Below, piece after piece: positions 6,106 through 13,651 of a stretch of DNA of 14,665 nt. The DNA is from Oscillospiraceae bacterium (lineage in GTDB: Bacteria; Bacillota; Clostridia; UBA1381): assembly GCA_015068545.1 (NCBI GenBank), contig SVKH01000024.1, forward strand, positions 1 through 14,665, given 5' to 3'. A program made the position numbers and the translations under genes. How positions within the stretch are numbered: position 1 is the first letter of the stretch; each line of letters opens with the position of its first letter. The notes below the pieces were generated by a model that saw nothing but the letters and a program-made list of their open reading frames with translations, ran no database searches and was not told the origin of the DNA.

Positions 6106-7428
6106 CTAAAATTCAAGGTTTGTGCCTAGAATTTTTTCTATAAATACATATCCATCGTTACTAACAGGTGTTATCTTCGAGTTCAGCTTTTCGCAAAGCT
6201 CATCTAAAGTGACATTATCAAGGAATATGTCCTCACCGTCACGAAGCATACAGTCCGGAATAAATATTTCGTCATATTTTGGTTCATTTTCCAAAGTTCT
6301 TATAATGTCGCTGGCGGTACATAGCCCCGAAACGTTAACTCCACCGCCAAAAAATTCATTTTTAACTCCGTAAACTGTGATGGAAAGGTCGGAGCATTTT
6401 GCCATCAACCTCTGTGCTAAGCTTTGTATGAAGTCTTGGGCAATTTCACCGGTGGCTATTGCTACATTCCGCTTGCATGATTTTATCTTTACAAGCTCTA
6501 TACCGCTGTCAAATTCCTCCTGCATGGATGCAATAAGTCCAACTCCGTTCTCTATTTGAGGGAATCCATCGTAATGCTGTGCATTGGGAACAGGCAGTTT
6601 TGCGTTTATGTAGAATTCGTCAGCAGCATAAATAAGATTTATACCAAAATCCTTCCGGAATTTCTTTTGGTATGATTCGATCTGCCTTATAGTTTCAAGT
6701 GAACTGCGAGAATCAAACGGGGTGAGCCGTGTAAGGTTTTCGCGATATCTTGTAAGCCCTACCGGTACTACCGAGCAGCTGGATACATATGGATACAGCG
6801 CCGCCATATCTAAGATGGATCTGTCCAGCTCATCCTTGTCGTTATAACCGGGACACAGCACTATCTGGCAGTTCATATAAATGCCGTTTTGGGCAAATTT
6901 CTTCATTATGTCGTATATTTTCGCTGCATTTGGATTTTTCAGCATGGTAACACGAAGCTGCGGGTTTGTGGTATGCACCGAAATATTGATAGGGGAGATG
7001 TGCATGGCAATTAGTCGGTCTATCTCCTCGTCAGTAAGGTTTGTCAGAGTGACATAGTTCCCCTGCAAAAAGGAAAGCCTGGTGTCATCATCCTTAAAGT
7101 AAACTGTTTCCCTCATGCCCTTTGGAAGTTGATCTATAAAACAGAAGATGCACTTATTTTTGCAGCTCTGTGGCTTTGCTATTAAACCCTGACAAAATTC
7201 TATACCCAGCTCCTCATAGTCATTTTCTATTGTGATAATCTCTGTGGAGCCATCAGTTTTTAAAACTTCCAGTTCTACCTCGTATTCTGATGTAAGATAT
7301 CGGTATTCTAAGATATCGTGAACGGAGTGACCGTTTACCGCCATCAGCTTGTCGCCGGGCGCAATCCCTGCTTCTTCCGCAAGTGATCCTGGCTCAACAT
7401 ATGAAATTGTAGTATCTTCTTTAAGCAT
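6106..7428 (-). CDS. DUF512 family radical-SAM protein with N-terminal PDZ-like domain, function unknown
   Basis: The 440-residue protein has three parts. Residues 1 to about 70 form a PDZ-like domain (VEPGSLAEEAGI, PGDKLMAVNG). A radical-SAM-type core follows, with the [4Fe-4S] motif C89-x3-C93-x2-C96 (CKNKCIFC) and a further Cys79 just upstream. The C-terminal DUF512 region contains EFFGGGVNVSGLC and IPDCMLRDGEDIFLDN. The cluster motif implies SAM-dependent radical chemistry, but no substrate is known to me. The ATG at 7428 follows GAGGAA at 6 bases. The gene opens the der-plsY-gpsA-mntP operon, with 12 bases to der, and has its own strong promoter. Its fixed place beside der hints at a role linked to translation or ribosome maturation; this is inference only. 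Confidence 0.92.
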   Translation of the reverse strand: MLKEDTTISYVEPGSLAEEAGIAPGDKLMAVNGHSVHDILEYRYLTSEYEVELEVLKTDGSTEIITIENDYEELGIEFCQGLIAKPQSCKNKCIFCFIDQLPKGMRETVYFKDDDTRLSFLQGNYVTLTNLTDEEIDRLIAMHISPINISVHTTNPQLRVTMLKNPNAAKIYDIMKKFAQNGIYMNCQIVLCPGYNDKDELDRSILDMAALYPYVSSCSVVPVGLTRYRENLTRLTPFDSRSSLETIRQIESYQKKFRKDFGINLIYAADEFYINAKLPVPNAQHYDGFPQIENGVGLIASMQEEFDSGIELVKIKSCKRNVAIATGEIAQDFIQSLAQRLMAKCSDLSITVYGVKNEFFGGGVNVSGLCTASDIIRTLENEPKYDEIFIPDCMLRDGEDIFLDNVTLDELCEKLNSKITPVSNDGYVFIEKILGTNLEF

Positions 7429-7458
7429 AAATATTCCTCAAAAGCCTACATTTATTCT

Positions 7459-7464
7459 ATTATA
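7459..7464 (-). promoter_or_regulatory. Second -10 element upstream of the DUF512 operon
   Basis: An extended -10 (TGTTATAAT on the minus strand, TATAAT at 7464-7459) lies 21 bases downstream of the main -10. The matching -35 position is poor, so any activity would depend on the TG extension. The same 13-base string, ATATGTTATAATA, recurs in the promoter at 13767-13795. Confidence 0.4.
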
Positions 7465-7479
7465 ACATATCCAACTTAC

Positions 7480-7508
7480 ATTATACACAAAAAAACGGAA
7501 TTTGTCAA
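7480..7508 (-). promoter_or_regulatory. Consensus sigma-A promoter of the DUF512-der-plsY-gpsA-mntP operon
   Basis: Minus strand TTGACA (7508-7503), a 17-base spacer and TATAAT (7485-7480) match the consensus exactly. Initiation near 7473 gives a leader of about 45 bases. It is back-to-back with the plus-strand promoter at 7519; only 10 bases separate the two -35 boxes. Confidence 0.88.
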
Positions 7509-7518
7509 AGCTAATGTA

Positions 7519-7547
7519 TTGAAATTGGGATATTTTAGTGATATACT
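7519..7547 (+). promoter_or_regulatory. Sigma-A promoter of the DUF1653-DUF5662-MATE operon
   Basis: TTGAAA (7519-7524), a 17-base spacer and TATACT (7542-7547). Initiation near 7554 leaves a leader of about 24 bases that carries GAGGAG ahead of the ATG at 7578. It is divergent from the promoter at 7480-7508, so a regulator bound between them could affect both. Confidence 0.82.
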
Positions 7548-7577
7548 GATAAAATAGAAGAGTGAGGAGCTGAAAAA

Positions 7578-7808
7578 ATGGTAAAATTGGGGTTTTACAG
7601 ACATTTTAAGGGAAATATATATGAGGTTTTGGGTGTGGCAAAGCACAGCGAAACTTTGGAGGAAATGGTGGTTTACCGTGCCACCTACGATGATGGTAGT
7701 CTGTGGGTACGGCCTGCTGCTATGTGGGATGAGGTTGTAGTTCGTGACGGTGCGGAGCAAAAGCGGTTTACCTATATAGGTGAAACCGCGGAAGGAGAGA
7801 TTATATGA
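7578..7808 (+). CDS. DUF1653 domain protein
   Basis: A small soluble protein of 76 residues that is almost entirely one DUF1653 domain. Signatures are YRHFKG (8-13), the VAKHSET segment, EMVVYRATYDDGSLWVRP and a C-terminal RFTYIG. Function is unknown; the domain is widespread in bacteria, often as a stand-alone protein. The ATG at 7578 follows GAGGAG. Its stop overlaps the next start (ATGA at 7805-7808), so it is translationally coupled to the DUF5662 gene, and both precede a MATE transporter on the same transcript. Confidence 0.9.
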   Translation: MVKLGFYRHFKGNIYEVLGVAKHSETLEEMVVYRATYDDGSLWVRPAAMWDEVVVRDGAEQKRFTYIGETAEGEII

Positions 7809-8329
7809 ACATGATAGGGCATTTTATGACTATAACAAGACACAGGCATGAGGTTATACGTCATTGTAAAAAAGCAGGGATTTTGTGGCAGGGACTGTTT
7901 CACGATTTGTCCAAGTACACTCCTTCCGAGTTTATATGCGGTATAAGGTACTATCAAGGGGACAGAAGTCCAAACGATATGGAGAGAAGAGCAAAGGGAT
8001 ATTCCTCTGCGTGGATGCACCATAAAGGCAGAAACCGTCACCATTTTGAGTACTGGACAGACTACAATCCGGAAACGGGAAGGTACGGTCCGGTAAAGAT
8101 GCCTATGCGATACGTTAAGGAGATGTTTTGCGATAGGCTGGCGGCAAGTAAGATTTATCAAGGGGATAAGTATAACGAAAGCCACCCAATAGAGTATTTT
8201 GAAAAGGGCAGAAAAAACAGGCTTATCCACCCTGAAACATCAGATTTTTTGGAAAAACTACTTATAATGGTAAGGGATGAAGGTGAAGAAGCCACCTTCG
8301 ATTACATAAGAAAACTAGAGGACTATTAA
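7805..8329 (+). CDS. DUF5662 family protein, possible HD-like metal-binding protein
   Basis: 174 residues, soluble, rich in His, Arg and aromatic residues. I recognise the DUF5662-type sequence: an N-terminal TRHRHEVIRHC stretch (11-21), GLFHDLSKY (31-38), a WMHHKGRNRHH segment (70-80) and a FEYW motif. The spacing of histidines (13, 15, 20, His33-Asp34, 72-73, 79-80) resembles a helical HD-type metal site, suggesting a metal-dependent hydrolase; this is inference. The start overlaps the DUF1653 stop (ATGA). MATE begins 9 bases after the stop. No function is established to my knowledge. Confidence 0.85.
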   Translation: MNMIGHFMTITRHRHEVIRHCKKAGILWQGLFHDLSKYTPSEFICGIRYYQGDRSPNDMERRAKGYSSAWMHHKGRNRHHFEYWTDYNPETGRYGPVKMPMRYVKEMFCDRLAASKIYQGDKYNESHPIEYFEKGRKNRLIHPETSDFLEKLLIMVRDEGEEATFDYIRKLEDY

Positions 8330-8338
8330 GGAGATATT

Positions 8339-9721
8339 ATGGAAAAAGGTGCCGAGGCGCAGTATAGGAAGATGACAGAGAAGCCGGTAAGGAGATTGAT
8401 TTTAACTCTCAGCATACCGACGGTAATAAGCATGATGGTAACGTCGGTGTATAATATTGCCGACACATACTTTGTATCAAAGCTGGGTACGTCTGCCTCA
8501 GGAGCAGTGGGTGTGGTTTTTTCTCTCATGGCTATAATACAGGCAGTGGGATTTACTGTGGGAATGGGCTCGGGCAGCATTATTTCCCGTATGCTGGGGG
8601 AAAAGCGTGACGATGATGCCGCAAGGATTGCGTCAAGCGGACTTTTTATGGGTTTAGCTCTAGGTGCGGTTATAACTCTTTTCGGAATGTTGAAAATAAC
8701 CGACCTTATGATGATTTTCGGTGCAACAGATACAATCTTGCCCTATGCAAAAAGCTATGCCACCTATATTATATTTGGCGCACCGGTGATGATTGGTTCT
8801 TTTATACTAAATAACATTTTACGAAGTCAAGGCCACGCAAAGTATGCTATGTGGGGCATAGCCTCAGGAGGAATACTGAATGTGGTTTTGGATCCTGTGC
8901 TGATTTTCGGGTTTGACATGGGAATGGCCGGTGCGGCAATAGCTACTCTTACCAGTCAGTGTGTAGGATTTGTCATACTGCTTTACAGCTTTATTTCCGG
9001 AAAGAGCCAGACAAAGCTGAGCTTTAGAAAAATATCCTTAAATATTATGGATTATCTTGGAATATTAAAGGCAGGCTTACCGTCTTTTTCTCGACAAGGA
9101 CTTGCAAGTATTTCCACAATGTTCTTAAACAGAAGTGCCAGAATATACGGTGATGCGGCTGTTGCGGCTATGGGTATTGTGGGGAAAATTTTTATGATAA
9201 TTTTCTCGGTGCTTATCGGAATTGGACAAGGTGCTCAGCCTGTTATAGGCTATAACTACGGTGCAAAAAACTATAAACGAGTGAAAAAAGCCATAGTATT
9301 CACTTGGCAGGTAGGTACTGTGCTTCTGACGGTATTGGGAGCAGTGGCATTTTTTATGTCGGAGGAACTTGTAACGCAGTTTATAAAGGGTGATTATAAA
9401 GTGCTGGAGATAGGAAAGAGGGCGCTTATGGCATACAGCTTGGTACTGCCGATAATGCCTATCAATATGGTGTGCAACATAACCTACCAGATCATAGGAA
9501 GGTCATGGAGAGCCACACTTCTATCCTGTGCAAGACAAGGGATATTCTTTTTGCCACTTATATGGACTTTGCCGAAAATGTGGGGAATATTTGGAGTACA
9601 GATAGCTCAGCCTGTGGCAGATGTGCTTACCGCACTCTTTAGCATTCCTTTTGGATATGCGTTTTTAAAGGAATTAAATGAAAACATAGCAAAAGAAAAG
9701 GACGAGCAAAAATCAATATAG
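8339..9721 (+). CDS. MATE family efflux transporter
   Basis: A 460-residue polytopic membrane protein with about 12 predicted helices in two similar halves, as in multidrug and toxin extrusion (MATE) carriers, which export cationic compounds by Na+ or H+ antiport. Family features include the N-terminal LILTLSIPTVISMMVTSVYNIADTYFVSKLG-type region (about residues 19-50), MGSGSIISRMLGEKRDDDA (near 76-94), the RSQGHAKYAM segment (about 163-172), and in the second half IGQGAQPVIGYNYGAKNYKRVKKA. The ATG at 8339 follows AAGGAG at 5 bases. It is the last gene of its operon, and a strong hairpin follows 50 bases after the stop. The substrate cannot be told from sequence. The sequence begins with a hydrophilic N-terminus, and no signal peptide is needed. 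Confidence 0.95.
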   Translation: MEKGAEAQYRKMTEKPVRRLILTLSIPTVISMMVTSVYNIADTYFVSKLGTSASGAVGVVFSLMAIIQAVGFTVGMGSGSIISRMLGEKRDDDAARIASSGLFMGLALGAVITLFGMLKITDLMMIFGATDTILPYAKSYATYIIFGAPVMIGSFILNNILRSQGHAKYAMWGIASGGILNVVLDPVLIFGFDMGMAGAAIATLTSQCVGFVILLYSFISGKSQTKLSFRKISLNIMDYLGILKAGLPSFSRQGLASISTMFLNRSARIYGDAAVAAMGIVGKIFMIIFSVLIGIGQGAQPVIGYNYGAKNYKRVKKAIVFTWQVGTVLLTVLGAVAFFMSEELVTQFIKGDYKVLEIGKRALMAYSLVLPIMPINMVCNITYQIIGRSWRATLLSCARQGIFFLPLIWTLPKMWGIFGVQIAQPVADVLTALFSIPFGYAFLKELNENIAKEKDEQKSI

Positions 9722-9773
9722 AAGTATTTTTGGTTTATGGTCTACGCTTTGGAAAATGTATATTGTAAAAATA

Positions 9774-9807
9774 AAAATGGATGTAAAAATTTTCTTACAT
9801 CCATTTT
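9774..9807. terminator. Bidirectional intrinsic terminator between MATE gene and hydF
   Basis: A perfect 13-bp stem (9774-9786 with 9795-9807, AAAATGGATGTAA and complement) has an 8-base loop. On the plus strand it is followed by a T-rich stretch after MATE. On the minus strand it is followed by TTTTTATTTTTA, the stronger U-tract, after hydF. It lies midway between two convergent operons and probably ends both. Confidence 0.85.
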
Positions 9808-9853
9808 GTTGTATATCTTTACTTTTACGGTGTGGAGTATAGCGCATCTTTTA

Positions 9854-11038
9854 TTATAGTTCTATCCCAAATGGCTTTACCGTTCTTTTTAAAATTCCGT
9901 TCATGTAGGAAATAGCCATGCCGTAGTTTGTCATTGGAACAGCCATGCCCACGGCGGTTTTAATACGGTTTTGCATTTCGGCAGAGTTTAACATACATCC
10001 GCCACAATGAACTACAATGGAAAAACGGGATAAATCATCGGGAAACTCCGTTCCGCTTGTAAATTCAAAATTCAGATCCTTTTTTGTGTAATCTTTAATC
10101 CAATTTGGCATTTTTACAGTGCCTATGTCACCGCATTGTCTGTGATGGGTACATCCTTCACTAATCAGGACGGTATCACCGTCTTTTAGTTCATCAAGCA
10201 TTTTGGCGCCTTCTAGAGCATAGGATAACTCACCTTTGTACCGCATAAACAGAATAGAAAAAGAGGTAAGCGGAATATGGTCAGGTACCATTTTGGAAAC
10301 CTTACCAAATGCCTGACTATCGGTAATGACAATTTTTGCCTTGTCACCCAAAAGCGCAAGTGTGTCTGTAAGCTGTTCCAGCTGAGTGACTGTGCAGGTC
10401 ATACCGTTATCCAAAAGATCGCGAATGGTCTGTTGTTGGGGAAGGATAAGTCTGCCCTTTGGCGCGCCTTCGTCTATTGGCACTACCAAAACAGCCATAT
10501 CACCTGAGTTTAGTATATCTGCCACAATCTTTTTCTGAGGTTCTTGCTTGATTTTACCGGCAATAAGCTCCTTTAATTCGTTTATGTTCTTATTCGCCAA
10601 AGCAGAAACGCAGATAGTGTTTTCTTCTTTTTCGGCAATTTCTTTAAGGTCGCATTTATTGTAGCAGATAACATAGGGAAGGTTCTTGTCTTTAATAAGC
10701 TTTAGTATATTTTCATCTTCTTTGGTGAATCCCTCTAAGGCATCCACAACCAGTACGGCAATATCAGTTTTTTTCAAAACATCAAGGGTTTTTTGTATTC
10801 TGAGGCTTCCTAGCTCGCCAACATCGTCAAGTCCGGGAGTATCTATAATCACAACCGGACCAATAGGAAGTAGCTCCATTGTTTTTAAAACAGGATCGGT
10901 AGTAGTGCCTTTAACGTCGGATACGATTGAAAGATTTTGTCCTGTAACCGCATTTATTACACTGGATTTGCCGGCATTTCGCTTACCGAAAAAGCCTATA
11001 TGCACTCTTTCGGAAGCAGGGGTAGAAGAAAGTCCCAT
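9854..11038 (-). CDS. hydF: [FeFe]-hydrogenase H-cluster maturation GTPase HydF
   Basis: Scaffold and carrier that assembles the [2Fe] subcluster and passes it to apo-hydrogenase HydA. The 394 residues have the usual three parts. The GTPase domain has GKRNAGKS (18-25), the VKGTTTDP switch, DTPGL (66-70) and NKCD (127-130). A central dimerisation region follows. The C-terminal cluster domain has the diagnostic CxH (Cys296, His298) and HCGGC (His344, Cys345, Cys348) ligands. The ATG at 11038 follows TAGGAGG, whose TAG is the stop of hydG, so the ribosome site overlaps the upstream gene. It is last in hydE-hydG-hydF and is followed by a terminator. All key residues are intact. Confidence 0.98.
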   Translation of the reverse strand: MGLSSTPASERVHIGFFGKRNAGKSSVINAVTGQNLSIVSDVKGTTTDPVLKTMELLPIGPVVIIDTPGLDDVGELGSLRIQKTLDVLKKTDIAVLVVDALEGFTKEDENILKLIKDKNLPYVICYNKCDLKEIAEKEENTICVSALANKNINELKELIAGKIKQEPQKKIVADILNSGDMAVLVVPIDEGAPKGRLILPQQQTIRDLLDNGMTCTVTQLEQLTDTLALLGDKAKIVITDSQAFGKVSKMVPDHIPLTSFSILFMRYKGELSYALEGAKMLDELKDGDTVLISEGCTHHRQCGDIGTVKMPNWIKDYTKKDLNFEFTSGTEFPDDLSRFSIVVHCGGCMLNSAEMQNRIKTAVGMAVPMTNYGMAISYMNGILKRTVKPFGIEL

Positions 11039-11047
11039 AGTATCCTC

Positions 11048-12466
11048 CTAAAATCTGAAATCACGTTTACCGGAATGGATATTTGCAATGTTATTTTTGG
11101 CGATTTCTTTTACTTTTTCGTTTGGAATTCTTTCCAGCTCACGCTCTATCATAGCATTTCCGATTTCTCTTGTTTCTTCACTTGCGTAGTCTTCAAGGTA
11201 TTCTTTCAATGTCATAAGAGCATTTGGATGGCAACAGTTCAAGATTTGACGGTTCTTTAAAAGCGTCATAAATCTGTCACCGGTTCTGCCTTCGCGGTAG
11301 CAAGCTGTGCAGAAGCTTGGGATGTAATCTTGTTTCATCAGCCAATTCACAACTTCGTCAAGGGTACGGTTATCGCTGATGTCAAACTGAGCTGAATTTT
11401 CATCCTCAGGCTCAGGCTCTGCATAACCGCCTACACTGGTTTTTGAACCACCGCTGATTTGTGATATTCCAAGCTTTAAAAGCTTTTCGCGAGTGGATTT
11501 ATTCTCACGAGTGGAAACTATCATGCCGGTATAAGGAACGGCAATTCTGATACATGCCACTATTTTTGCGAAGGTGTCGTCGTCAATAGAATTGTCGAAT
11601 TGGTCAGGATCAATGTCGTCAGCAGGACGGATTCTGGGTACGCTGATGGTATGCGGTCCTACGCCGAACTTTGCTTCCATATGCTCTGCGTGCATTAAAA
11701 GCCCTGCAAATTCGTAACGATACAGCTCGAGACCGAAAAGTACACCAAAACCAACGTCATCTATGCCGCCTTCCATAGCTCTGTCCATAGCCTCGGTGTG
11801 ATATGCGTAGTTGTGCTTAGGGCCTGTCGGATGAAGCTTTTCGTAGCTTTCCTTGTGGTAAGTTTCCTGAAATAGGATGTAGGTGCCTATTCCTGCATCT
11901 TTTAATTTGCGGTAATTCTCCACAGTTGTTGCGGCAATATTTACGTTAACACGGCGGATCGCACCGTTTTTGTGCTTTACGGAATAGATGGTATCGATAC
12001 ATTCTAAAATATACTCGATAGGGTTATTCACAGGGTCTTCGCCTGCTTCAATAGCCAAACGCTTGTGTCCCATGTCCTGAAGGGCAATAACTTCCTGCCT
12101 TACCTCTTCCTGAGTAAGCTTTTTACGGCAGATATTCTTGTTTTGATAATGATATGGGCAGTATACGCATCCGTTTACGCAGTAATTGGAAAGGTATAAT
12201 GGAGCGAACATTACTATTCTGTTGCCGTAAAACTCATCCTTAATCTCTCTGGCAAGGGCATAGATTTCCTCTATTTTTTCAGGAATGTCACAAGCCAAAA
12301 GTACCGATGCTTCACGGTGGGTAAGACCGTTTTTCTCTTTTGCTTTTTCTATAATTTGGTCTATTAAAGCCACATCGTCCTTGTGCTCGTCTGCGTACTT
12401 TAACGTGTCCAGAATTTCTTCGTGGTTGATAAATTCTTCAGCTTTACTTGATTTTACATCATACAT
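11048..12466 (-). CDS. hydG: [FeFe]-hydrogenase maturation radical-SAM tyrosine lyase HydG
   Basis: Cleaves tyrosine to p-cresol and dehydroglycine, yielding the CO and CN ligands and an Fe(CO)2(CN)-cysteine synthon for the H-cluster. The 472 residues are typical. The radical-SAM motif is C96-VNG-C100-VY-C103, followed by PYHYQNK. IEAGEDP near 139-145 is a SAM-site segment. The C-terminal auxiliary cluster motif C386-TA-C389 and Cys411/Cys412 match the family CX2CX22C pattern. The ATG at 12466 follows AAGGAG, which lies in the last codons of hydE; only 3 bases separate hydE stop from hydG start. Because this C-terminal motif is present, it is HydG rather than ThiH. Confidence 0.98.
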   Translation of the reverse strand: MYDVKSSKAEEFINHEEILDTLKYADEHKDDVALIDQIIEKAKEKNGLTHREASVLLACDIPEKIEEIYALAREIKDEFYGNRIVMFAPLYLSNYCVNGCVYCPYHYQNKNICRKKLTQEEVRQEVIALQDMGHKRLAIEAGEDPVNNPIEYILECIDTIYSVKHKNGAIRRVNVNIAATTVENYRKLKDAGIGTYILFQETYHKESYEKLHPTGPKHNYAYHTEAMDRAMEGGIDDVGFGVLFGLELYRYEFAGLLMHAEHMEAKFGVGPHTISVPRIRPADDIDPDQFDNSIDDDTFAKIVACIRIAVPYTGMIVSTRENKSTREKLLKLGISQISGGSKTSVGGYAEPEPEDENSAQFDISDNRTLDEVVNWLMKQDYIPSFCTACYREGRTGDRFMTLLKNRQILNCCHPNALMTLKEYLEDYASEETREIGNAMIERELERIPNEKVKEIAKNNIANIHSGKRDFRF

Positions 12467-12469
12467 AAT

Positions 12470-13516
12470 TCATATCTCCTTTTTATAGTCTCCGCGAGCT
12501 ACAACAATTTCGTAGCCGATAGATTTAAATTTCTTTTCCAAATTCAGTTTGCTCTCTGCCGCTTCGTCACCTGTGCAGATTTTGTTGTCATATAGAAGGT
12601 ATTTCTCACGAACAGATTTTGGCGAAAGGTTCGGCATCACTACGTTAGCTCCGGCTAAAATACCACGTTCTCTGCCATCTTCGCACAATGTACCCAAAGC
12701 CGTAGTTGACGGCAGCAGAGCTTGCGGCAACATCAGGCGAGTTAGAGCTATCATTATTAAGGTTTTTTCACCACTTCCTGCCGATTTTTTTGCAAACGGC
12801 GTGTCCTTGTGAGGGATAAATGGGCCAATTCCCACCATTTGAGGATTTAGCTCTTTCAAAAACAGCATATCTTCTGCTAAGGTCTCGTTGGTTTGACCGG
12901 GTGAGCCTACCATAAATCCGCTACCAACCTGAAAACCTAATTCTTTTAGGTCATACAGGCATTTTTTTCTATTTTCAAGAGTTAATTCCGCAGGATGCAG
13001 AGAAGAATAGTGACATTCATTCGCTGTTTCGTGGCGAAGCAGGTATCGGTCTGCACCTGCTTCTTTTAAAGCTTTGTAGCTTTCGTAAGATTTTTCGCCA
13101 AGGGAAAGAGTAACTGCACATTCCGGATAGCGGTCCTTGATGGATTTTATAATGTCACACATTACTTCATCGGTATAGTATGGGTCTTCGCCGCCTTGCA
13201 TTACGAAGGTGCGAAAGCCTAGGTCATACCCAATATGGCAGCAGTCTAAAATCTCATCCTTGGAAAGTCTGTATCGGTCTGCCAGTTTGTTGCTTTTGCG
13301 TATTCCACAGTACAGACAGTCATTTTTGCAGTAATTGGAAATCTCAATAAGACCGCGGATATACACGTCTTTGCCATATATTTCGTGGCGGATTTGGCGA
13401 GCTTTTTGGAAGGGGTATTCTGTATCATCAATATTATCCAAAAGCTGTACCCATTCTTCTTTTGTAAGAGCTTTTTCTTTTGCAAGTTTGTCGATAAGAG
13501 CTTTTATAAAAATCAC
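12470..13516 (-). CDS. hydE: [FeFe]-hydrogenase maturation radical-SAM protein HydE (start codon uncertain)
   Basis: Radical-SAM enzyme that acts on the HydG product during assembly of the [2Fe] subcluster. The radical-SAM motif is CKNDCLYC (Cys63, 67, 70 counted from the GTG), with the GGEDPYYTDE segment, ETANECHYSSLHP, GSGFMVGSPGQT and MPNLSPKSVREKYLLY further on, all usual for HydE. The 345-348 residue length is normal. The frame can open at GTG 13516, but that codon lies inside the Shine-Dalgarno-like AAAGGCGGTGAT. The codon at the ideal distance from this site is ATA at 13507, followed by KALIDKL, which is where HydE proteins usually begin. The true start is therefore either ATA 13507 or the poorly placed GTG. 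The gene heads hydE-hydG-hydF. No hydA is seen nearby. Confidence 0.95.
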   Translation of the reverse strand: MIFIKALIDKLAKEKALTKEEWVQLLDNIDDTEYPFQKARQIRHEIYGKDVYIRGLIEISNYCKNDCLYCGIRKSNKLADRYRLSKDEILDCCHIGYDLGFRTFVMQGGEDPYYTDEVMCDIIKSIKDRYPECAVTLSLGEKSYESYKALKEAGADRYLLRHETANECHYSSLHPAELTLENRKKCLYDLKELGFQVGSGFMVGSPGQTNETLAEDMLFLKELNPQMVGIGPFIPHKDTPFAKKSAGSGEKTLIMIALTRLMLPQALLPSTTALGTLCEDGRERGILAGANVVMPNLSPKSVREKYLLYDNKICTGDEAAESKLNLEKKFKSIGYEIVVARGDYKKEI

Positions 13517-13524
13517 CGCCTTTT
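13505..13524 (-). promoter_or_regulatory. hydE ribosome-binding site that decides the start
   Basis: AAAAGGCGGTGA (13524-13513) matches the anti-Shine-Dalgarno complement AAAGGAGGTGAT except for one base. The GTG at 13516-13514 is part of this site and so cannot be a well-spaced start for it. ATA at 13507-13505 lies 8 bases after GGCGG, normal start-codon spacing. No ATG, GTG or TTG occurs at a usable distance. Confidence 0.6.
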
Positions 13525-13593
13525 GATTAAAATTCCTTAAAACTGCGTCTGCAGGCGAGAGAGAAGGGTAGGGTTGTTGCTATGCCATTGATA

Positions 13594-13609
13594 ATGCAGT
13601 TTCCTGCAT
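13594..13609 (-). other. Small hairpin in the hydE upstream region
   Basis: A perfect 6-bp inverted repeat (ATGCAG/CTGCAT) closes a TTTC loop on the plus strand, GAAA on the minus strand. The GAAA tetraloop form would be the stable one in a transcript leading to hydE. Nearby minus-strand CTGCAGACGCAG could pair in alternative ways. I do not recognise a known riboswitch in the stretch from 13517 to 13616. Confidence 0.4.
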
Positions 13610-13616
13610 AATAAAG

Positions 13617-13645
13617 CAAGCGCCCTTGGAAAAAAAGGACGCTTG
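13617..13645 (-). terminator. Terminator-like hairpin upstream of hydE
   Basis: An 11-bp stem (13617-13627 with 13635-13645) has a 7-base loop. Its one mismatch (13623/13639) becomes a G-U pair only on the minus strand, and there the stem is followed by CTTTATTATG, a moderate U-rich tail. It would end or attenuate transcription from the promoter at 13767-13795 before hydE. A clear separate promoter for hydE between this hairpin and the gene is not visible; the best candidate is TTGCTT, 17 bases, CATTAT, which is weak. Confidence 0.5.
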
Positions 13646-13651
13646 TTTAAT

